Assembly: GCF_003003355.1 (NCBI RefSeq)
Contig: NZ_PVTQ01000003.1
Span: forward strand, 62,001-126,000
Direction: 5' to 3'
DNA from: Donghicola tyrosinivorans
GTDB lineage: Bacteria > Pseudomonadota > Alphaproteobacteria > Rhodobacterales > Rhodobacteraceae
DNA: 64,000 nucleotides
The notes under the pieces were generated by a model. It worked only from the letters and a program-made list of their open reading frames with translations, was not told the origin of the DNA and did no database searches. Positions 58,797 to 64,000 of this stretch are shown piece by piece; the first letter of the stretch is position 1, and each line of letters starts with the position of its first letter. The translations under genes were made by a program, and so were the position numbers.

Positions 58797-60179
58797 TTAC
58801 GCTTCCAAAGCGCGGCGCAACAGCTCCAGATCTTCGGCCATCTGGTGATCTTTGGCCTTCAGTTCTTCGATTTTGCGCACACCGTGCATGACGGTGGTGT
58901 GATCGCGACCGCCAAAACGACGACCGATTTCCGGCAGCGAACGGGTGGTCAGCTGCTTGCACAGATACATCGCCACCTGACGGGGACGGGCAAAGCTGCG
59001 CACGCGCTTCGGGCCAATCATATCGCTGAGACGGATGTTGAAATGCTCGGCCACGCGGCGCTGGATTTCTTCCACGGTGATCTTACGATCGCTGGCCCGC
59101 AGAACGTCCGCCAGACAGTCCTGTGTCAGATCGAGCGTGATTTCACGACCCACAAGCGAGGCAAAGGCGAACAGACGGGTCAAAGCCCCTTCCAGAACGC
59201 GGACGTTGGTCGAAATCCGGTGTGCCAGGAACTCTAGCACGCCAGATGCGATTTGAAGCTCGGGGTATTGCAGGCGATAGGCCTCGACCTTCGACTGAAG
59301 AATACCAAGGCGCAGTTCATAGTCGGTGGGGTGCAGGTCAACGACCAGACCACACTGAAGACGGCTTTTGATCCGGTCTTCCAGATCCTTGATCTCACCC
59401 GGCGCACGGTCAGCCGAGATGATGATCTGCTTATTCTGATCCACCAGCGCGTTAAACGTGTGGAAGAACTCTTCCTGAGTCGAATCCTTGCCCGCAATGA
59501 ACTGCACGTCGTCCACCATCAGGACATCAACGCTGCGGAACAGTTCTTTGAAGTCCATCATCTTGCGGTCGCGCAGGGCCTGAACGAAGCGGTACATAAA
59601 CTGTTCTGCCGACAGATAGACCACATTCAGGTGGGGCGATTTCAGATGCAACTCCCACGCGATGGCGTGCATGAGGTGCGTTTTACCAAGGCCAACGCCA
59701 CCATAAAGGAACAGCGGGTTAAAGCTGACAGGGCCACCTTCAGCAACGCGGCGCGCTGCGGCGTGTGCCAGTTCGTTCGGCTTGCCGACGACAAAACGAT
59801 CAAATGTGTAACGAGGGTCCAGCGGCGCGCCGGGCACTTCCTCGGATTTGGGGGCAGCTGTCGAATTTGCGGCAGCGTCCTGCGCGGGCGCTTCGGCAAC
59901 GGGTGCCGGCGCGGCTTTCGGCGCGGGCGCAGCGGTGCGGGCAGCCACGACAAACTGGATACGGCGCACGGAAACGCCAGCCGAGTTCATCGAAGACAGA
60001 ATCGTATCCGCATAGTTCTGCGACAGGTAGTTCCCCATAAAATTGGTCGGCACATTAAATGTGGCGATACCGTCACTCAGACCCTGAAAAACAAGAGGCT
60101 CGATCCAGGCTGCAAAATTATTTTGCCCCAACACCTGTCGAAGATCCTGACGGATCTGGCCCCACTGTTCTTGCGTCAT
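58797..60179 (-). CDS. dnaA: chromosomal replication initiator DnaA
   Basis: Binds and melts the origin. 460 residues: N-terminal DnaB-interacting domain (WGQIRQDLRQVLGQNNFAAW), variable Ala/Pro-rich linker (about 85-115), AAA+ domain with GGVGLGKTHLMHAI and VDDVQFIAGK, and DNA-binding domain IV with DHTTVMHGVRKIEEL. The start at 60179 is preferred because GGAGCGGGAAAGA gives it a ribosome site and the protein then opens MTQEQWGQ; an ATG seven codons upstream is possible. Confidence 0.97.
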   Translation of the reverse strand: MTQEQWGQIRQDLRQVLGQNNFAAWIEPLVFQGLSDGIATFNVPTNFMGNYLSQNYADTILSSMNSAGVSVRRIQFVVAARTAAPAPKAAPAPVAEAPAQDAAANSTAAPKSEEVPGAPLDPRYTFDRFVVGKPNELAHAAARRVAEGGPVSFNPLFLYGGVGLGKTHLMHAIAWELHLKSPHLNVVYLSAEQFMYRFVQALRDRKMMDFKELFRSVDVLMVDDVQFIAGKDSTQEEFFHTFNALVDQNKQIIISADRAPGEIKDLEDRIKSRLQCGLVVDLHPTDYELRLGILQSKVEAYRLQYPELQIASGVLEFLAHRISTNVRVLEGALTRLFAFASLVGREITLDLTQDCLADVLRASDRKITVEEIQRRVAEHFNIRLSDMIGPKRVRSFARPRQVAMYLCKQLTTRSLPEIGRRFGGRDHTTVMHGVRKIEELKAKDHQMAEDLELLRRALEA

Positions 60180-60584
60180 TCTTTCCCGCTCCACGTTCAT
60201 TCGGTCGTCTAACCCGACGATCTTCTTCCTCTAAAAGACCCGCTGCCCCCTGCCCGGGACACGGTCCACCTTCCAACGGCACCCGCCTGACAACAGGCAA
60301 CAGCCAACCACCCCGAGTCACAATGAGTCGACTCGGATACTAAGAACTATAAGTCACCAAGGACAAACTCGTGAGACGTCGAATTGGCTCCGCGAAACAG
60401 CCATTTGGATGCTGCTTTCGCTGGCGCGGCACCCGGAATCAGGCGCTCTTCGATGTCCCCCAAGGCGATGTGACTCGCTGGGTCAATTTACCAACAGGGC
60501 TGTGAGGGCAGCAACTGATCTTCGCTCTTGACGTCAAGATTCTGTGAAAGAATCTCTAACGTGACGTAAGGCCCTGTTTCCAAA
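60180..60584 (-). promoter_or_regulatory. long leader/promoter region of dnaA
   Basis: About 400 bases without a gene between the rpsT terminator and dnaA. It contains a perfect 12-bp palindrome CTTGACGTCAAG at 60527-60538, an adjoining 7-bp stem (AGATTCT 60537-60543 with AGAATCT 60549-60555) and a CCGAGTC/GACTCGG stem (60313-60336). No cluster of TTATCCACA-type DnaA boxes was seen, so this is not an obvious oriC. Confidence 0.5.
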
Positions 60585-60613
60585 GAAAAAAGGCACCGCT
60601 GATGCGATGCCTT
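60585..60613 (-). terminator. rho-independent terminator of rpsT
   Basis: On the minus strand AAGGCATCGC-ATCA-GCGGTGCCTT (60604-60613 with 60590-60599, one U-G pair) followed by TTTTTT. A second small stem (60617-60623 with 60631-60637) lies directly after the rpsT stop. Confidence 0.93.
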
Positions 60614-60644
60614 GCGAGTCAGTAAGAAAGACTGACTAAATTTA

Positions 60645-60908
60645 TTAGGCGATTGCCTTAACGCGCGACGACAGACGCGACATTTTGCGGGCAGCGGTGT
60701 TTTTGTGCACCAGGCCCTTGCTTACGCCACGCATCAGCTCAGGCTGAGCTGCACGCAATGCGTTTACTGCGGCGTCCTGATCACCCGATGCGATGGCCTC
60801 TTCGACCTTGCGCAGGAAGGTGCGGATCCGCGAGCGGCGGGCCTTGTTAACGGCGAAGCGCCGTTCGTTCTGGCGGGCGCGCTTTTTGGATTGAGGCGTG
60901 TTTGCCAT
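60645..60908 (-). CDS. rpsT: 30S ribosomal protein S20
   Basis: 87-residue, very basic helical protein that binds 16S rRNA. Opening [17 protein letters not shown] and closing [12 protein letters not shown] are diagnostic and length is standard. Monocistronic, with a strong terminator; upstream of dnaA as often seen in alphaproteobacteria. Confidence 0.98.
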   Translation of the reverse strand: MANTPQSKKRARQNERRFAVNKARRSRIRTFLRKVEEAIASGDQDAAVNALRAAQPELMRGVSKGLVHKNTAARKMSRLSSRVKAIA

Positions 60909-61021
60909 GTTGTATCGGTCCCATTCTGTGGGTGAATTCGTGTATGAGCGGCCCTGTTAAGGCCGACTCGGTTCTGAGTCAACGGGCATCTGTGGAAAAA
61001 ACACCCGTTTGTCATATTTCC

Positions 61022-61798
61022 TTAGCGATCGCGGAATTGGGGCTCACGCTTTTCAAGGAAAGCGGCCATGCCTTCCTTCTGATCTTCGGTTGCAAACAGG
61101 CCATTGAACAAGCGACGCTCGAACTGGATGCCCTCTGCAAGGGTGGTTTCAAAGCTGCGATTCACCGCTTCTTTGGCCGCAATGACGCTGACCTGCGATT
61201 TCTCGGCGATCTTCTGAGCCGCCGAAAGCGCCTCTTCTTTCAGCTTCTTGGCGGGAACGACGCGGCTAACCAGCCCCGAACGCTCGGCCTCTTCGGCCTC
61301 CATGAAGCGGCCCGTCAGGTGCATATCCATGGATTTCGCCTTACCGACAGCACGCGTCAGACGCTGGGTGCCACCGATTCCGGCAATCACGCCCAGATTA
61401 ATCTCGGGCTGGCCGAATTTCGCGGTGTCCGACGCGATAATGAAATCGCACATCATCGCCAATTCGCACCCGCCACCCAGCGCGTAGCCGGAAACAGCTG
61501 CGATAATCGGCTTGCGCGTTTTGGTGATCTGATCGGTTTCAGTCCCGAAGTAGTCCGACAGATACATCTCTACAAAGGATTTTTCGGACATCTCCTTGAT
61601 GTCGGCCCCGGCGGCGAAGGCTTTCTCCGAGCCGGTAACAACAATGCAGCGCACCTTGTCATTCTGGTCCGCCTCCGCGAGCGCCTTGGAGAGCTCGGTC
61701 AGCAGCTGGCTGTTCAGCGCGTTCAGCGCCTCGGGCCGGTTCAGTGTGATCAATGCGACAGAGTCATCAATCTCGACGTTAATCGTCTCAAAGGCCAT
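61022..61798 (-). CDS. enoyl-CoA hydratase (crotonase family)
   Basis: Hydrates trans-2-enoyl-CoA in beta-oxidation. 258 residues with the oxyanion-hole stretches [11 protein letters not shown] and [16 protein letters not shown]. Both catalytic glutamates are present: one in [10 protein letters not shown] and one in [20 protein letters not shown], which fits a true hydratase. Ends [13 protein letters not shown] as in the short-chain mitochondrial-like enzymes. Between rpsT and mutM, own promoter likely. Confidence 0.95.
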   Translation of the reverse strand: MAFETINVEIDDSVALITLNRPEALNALNSQLLTELSKALAEADQNDKVRCIVVTGSEKAFAAGADIKEMSEKSFVEMYLSDYFGTETDQITKTRKPIIAAVSGYALGGGCELAMMCDFIIASDTAKFGQPEINLGVIAGIGGTQRLTRAVGKAKSMDMHLTGRFMEAEEAERSGLVSRVVPAKKLKEEALSAAQKIAEKSQVSVIAAKEAVNRSFETTLAEGIQFERRLFNGLFATEDQKEGMAAFLEKREPQFRDR

Positions 61799-61861
61799 AA
61801 ACCTAGTCCTGTGTTACCTCGACCAGTCCGATTCCTTAACAGGGTGGACTGTCGGATCAAG

Positions 61862-62713
61862 TTATCTTTGACATGTCGGACAGTAGAAACTGGACCGCCC
61901 CGACTGAACGATTCTTTTCACGACAGAATTGCAGCCTTCCGCCCGGCAAGGCAGCCCTTCACGGCCATAAACGTCGAAATTGTGCTGAAAATAGCCCAAT
62001 TCACCGTCGGCCCGACGATAATCTTTCAAAGACGACCCTCCCGCAGCGATCGCCTCATTCAGCACATCGCGAATGATCGGCACTAACGATTTGACGCGAC
62101 GTTCCGAAATCTGGCCTACCGGACGGGTCGGGTGAATTCCGGCGCGGAACAGTGTTTCGCACACATAGATATTCCCCAGACCTGCGACGATTCCCTGATC
62201 CAGAAGCGCAGATTTTATTGGGGTCCGTCGCCCCTTGAAGGCCTGCACCAGATGCGCTTCGTCAAAATTGTTGCCCAATGGCTCTGGGCCCAGAACTGTT
62301 AGCCACTTATGCGCATCCACATCGTCGGTACGCGCCAGATCCATCGCGCCGAACCGCCGTGCATCATTGAAGGTGATCCTCGCGCCGTCCGCCATATCCA
62401 GCACCACATGATCGTGCTTTTCGGGCGCGGGATGTGGGTGTGCAAACGCTCCGACCTGCGCACCCGAGATCAACATCCGTCCCGACATGCCCAGATGGAT
62501 CAGCAAAGTCTCGCCCCCTTCCAGATCGCACAGGATGTATTTTGACCGCCGCCGCAGCCCCAAAACCCGCTGGCCCGTCAAACGCGCGGCCATATTTTCA
62601 GGGAACGGCCAGCGCAAATCAGGCCGGTTCACCTGCGCAAGCGCGATCCGCTGGCCGGTCATCACAGGCTCCAGCCCGCGACGGACTGTCTCGACTTCGG
62701 GCAATTCAGGCAT
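61862..62713 (-). CDS. mutM: formamidopyrimidine-DNA glycosylase
   Basis: Removes 8-oxoguanine and formamidopyrimidines and cuts the abasic site. 283 residues opening [14 protein letters not shown], where Pro2 is the nucleophile and Glu3 essential. Helix-two-turn-helix region follows ([20 protein letters not shown]) and a C-terminal C4 zinc finger (CRAEGC...CPTC). The start at 62713 is fixed by Pro2; a frame to 62794 runs into the ubiE promoter. Divergent from ubiE with an 86-base spacer. Confidence 0.98.
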   Translation of the reverse strand: MPELPEVETVRRGLEPVMTGQRIALAQVNRPDLRWPFPENMAARLTGQRVLGLRRRSKYILCDLEGGETLLIHLGMSGRMLISGAQVGAFAHPHPAPEKHDHVVLDMADGARITFNDARRFGAMDLARTDDVDAHKWLTVLGPEPLGNNFDEAHLVQAFKGRRTPIKSALLDQGIVAGLGNIYVCETLFRAGIHPTRPVGQISERRVKSLVPIIRDVLNEAIAAGGSSLKDYRRADGELGYFQHNFDVYGREGLPCRAEGCNSVVKRIVQSGRSSFYCPTCQR

Positions 62714-62799
62714 TCCACGTCTCCTTCCGGCAGGGCGCGCATTGTATCGCCCCCCAAGCGCCCTATAAGAAGGACCAGAAACAAGGACGATCAAGACCC

Positions 62800-63555
62800 A
62801 TGAGCACCGAAGACAGTCAAGGCACCACCCATTTCGGCTTCCAGACCGTTCACGAGAGCGAAAAGGCAGGGCGCGTTCAGGGCGTCTTCAACTCGGTCGC
62901 GTCAAAGTACGACATCATGAATGACGTGATGAGCATGGGAATTCACCGTGTCTGGAAGGATGCGATGATGGATTGGCTGGCCCCGCGCCCGAACACACGC
63001 TTGCTGGATGTGGCCGGGGGGACCGGTGATATTTCGTTCCGCTATCTCAAAAGGGCCGGGTCGGCGCACGCCACAGTTCTGGACCTGACCGAACCAATGC
63101 TGGTCGAAGGCCGCAAGCGCGCCGAGGCCGAAAGCATGGCCGATAGTCTGAACTGGGTGGTTGGCGACGCCATGAAGTTGCCGTTCGAGGACAACACCTT
63201 TGATGTCTACACCATCAGCTTTGGCATTCGGAACGTCACCCGTCCGCAAGAAGCCCTGAACGAGGCCTACCGCGTTCTGCGTCCAGGTGGCCGCCTGATG
63301 GTGCTGGAGTTCAGCCAAATCCCGAACGAAGGCCTGCAATGGCTGTATGATCGTTACTCGTTCAACGTGATCCCGCGCATGGGGCAAGTGATCGCGAATG
63401 ATTTCGACAGTTATCAATATCTTGTGGAATCTATCCGTAAATTCCCCGACCAAGACACATTCCTTGGTATGGTGAAAACGGCAGGCTTTGCGAACGCCAA
63501 GTACCGAAACCTGTCTTTGGGCATCGCCGCGCTTCACTCTGGTTGGAAGATCTGA
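62800..63555 (+). CDS. ubiE: ubiquinone/menaquinone biosynthesis C-methyltransferase
   Basis: SAM-dependent C-methylation in ubiquinone synthesis. 251 residues with [26 protein letters not shown] and SAM motif [16 protein letters not shown], then SFGIRNVT, all typical of UbiE. The ATG at 62800 is chosen because upstream codons are antisense mutM. ubiB follows after three bases. Confidence 0.98.
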   Translation: MSTEDSQGTTHFGFQTVHESEKAGRVQGVFNSVASKYDIMNDVMSMGIHRVWKDAMMDWLAPRPNTRLLDVAGGTGDISFRYLKRAGSAHATVLDLTEPMLVEGRKRAEAESMADSLNWVVGDAMKLPFEDNTFDVYTISFGIRNVTRPQEALNEAYRVLRPGGRLMVLEFSQIPNEGLQWLYDRYSFNVIPRMGQVIANDFDSYQYLVESIRKFPDQDTFLGMVKTAGFANAKYRNLSLGIAALHSGWKI

Positions 63556-63558
63556 TCG

Positions 63559-64000
63559 ATGCGCGGCCCCCACAACATTATCCGCTTGATCCGTACCGGC
63601 GCGACGTTGGAGCGTACCGGCGCAATGGGCTTCATTCTGGACGCTATGGAAGCGCCGCGGGCGCTGCGCGTTGTTGCGCGTGCCATGGCCTGGCCTTTCC
63701 ATTGGTTGGGTGAGGCTGGCGATCCCTCGATGCCGCCAGCGCCGCGGGCGCTGAATGCGCTTGGGCCCGCGTATATCAAGTTTGGCCAGATTCTCTCGAC
63801 CCGTCCTGATGTGGTCGGGGCCGAAGTCGCCCAGCAACTGCGTGTCCTGCAAGACAAGCTGCCCCCGTTCGACACAGCCATCGCCAAGCAGATGATCCAT
63901 GATGAGCTTGGCCAGCCTGTCGAGGAAATCTACAGCGAATTCAGCGAACCTTTGGCTGCAGCGTCGATCGCACAGGTCCACAAGGCCCGCCTCTCCGAAA
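63559..64000 (+). CDS. ubiB: ubiquinone biosynthesis kinase-like protein UbiB, N-terminal part
   Basis: First 147 residues only; the gene runs off the window. The KxGQ motif appears in GPAYIKFGQILSTRPD and the alanine-rich loop of the ADCK/UbiB family in EPLAAASIAQVHKA, both diagnostic for these atypical kinase-like ATPases needed for coenzyme Q assembly. Starts three bases after the ubiE stop, so it is co-transcribed and probably coupled. No separate ribosome site is visible. Confidence 0.95.
   Translation, partial: MRGPHNIIRLIRTGATLERTGAMGFILDAMEAPRALRVVARAMAWPFHWLGEAGDPSMPPAPRALNALGPAYIKFGQILSTRPDVVGAEVAQQLRVLQDKLPPFDTAIAKQMIHDELGQPVEEIYSEFSEPLAAASIAQVHKARLSE

Noticed and set aside
60180-61021. 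Possible oriC next to dnaA/rpsT
   Set aside because: Only a single weak TGTGGA-like match (near 60991) and no AT-rich unwinding element with DnaA box cluster.
60902-62086. Long frames antisense to enoyl-CoA hydratase, and likewise to kdsA, gyrB, dnaA, mutM and ubiE
   Set aside because: All are shadows of well-identified genes on the other strand.

Overview
The window looks like part of a chromosome from a marine alphaproteobacterium of the Rhodobacterales (Roseobacter group). This rests on high-GC coding sequence, the dnaA-dnaN-recF...gyrB block, an mreBCD-mrdA-rodA operon, many RTX/type I secretion genes, a DUF2793 protein, and short dispersed repeats of the GAGTATTT/GAGGTATTT type at gene ends. 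The genus cannot be fixed from the sequence alone. No rRNA, tRNA, CRISPR array, insertion sequence or integrase was seen.

Left part (1-16.3 kb), mostly housekeeping: a leucine-rich leader peptide and hairpin in front of leuA; a small GFA-fold protein; the molybdate importer modABC; a small lipoprotein and rlmJ; the cell-elongation operon mreB-mreC-mreD-mrdA-rodA, followed at once by a hydroxyacid dehydrogenase; and a minus-strand Kdo pathway operon kdsD-kdsB-kdsA that runs into a small sulfotransferase-like gene.

Middle part (16.4-46.7 kb), a cell-surface region. First comes a minus-strand operon of LuxR regulator, unknown membrane protein, large RTX protein, type I secretion ABC exporter and membrane fusion protein. 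Across an AT-rich gap, a second LuxR regulator points the other way and precedes yjbH-yjbF, with a yjbE-like gene convergent to them and no yjbG. Next is a mosaic capsule locus with many strand switches: initiating sugar transferase, FlaA1/CapD-type dehydratase, epimerase, Wza-like export lipoprotein, GT2 transferase, KpsM-like permease, KpsE-like co-polymerase, DUF2793 protein, UDP-galactopyranose mutase, sulfotransferase-like protein, GlfT2-like transferase and KpsT-like ATPase. Together these suggest a galactofuranose-containing, possibly sulfated, ABC-exported polysaccharide. Two further probable type I secretion substrates, a propeller-like RTX protein and a serralysin-type protease, close the region and have no transporter of their own nearby.

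Right part (46.8-64 kb): malate synthase G with a GlcG/HbpS-like partner and a divergent IclR regulator; a tandem pair of related exported proteins with HExxH motifs; then the replication block on the minus strand (rpsT, dnaA, dnaN, recF, a VOC protein, a LysE-type exporter, gyrB). The window ends with an enoyl-CoA hydratase, mutM, ubiE and the start of ubiB.

The items most worth a second look are the DUF2793 (gene-transfer-agent-spike-like) protein inside the capsule locus with a CtrA-like box upstream, the self-contained RTX secretion operon with its own regulator, the paired HExxH exported proteins, and the leucine attenuator at the left edge.
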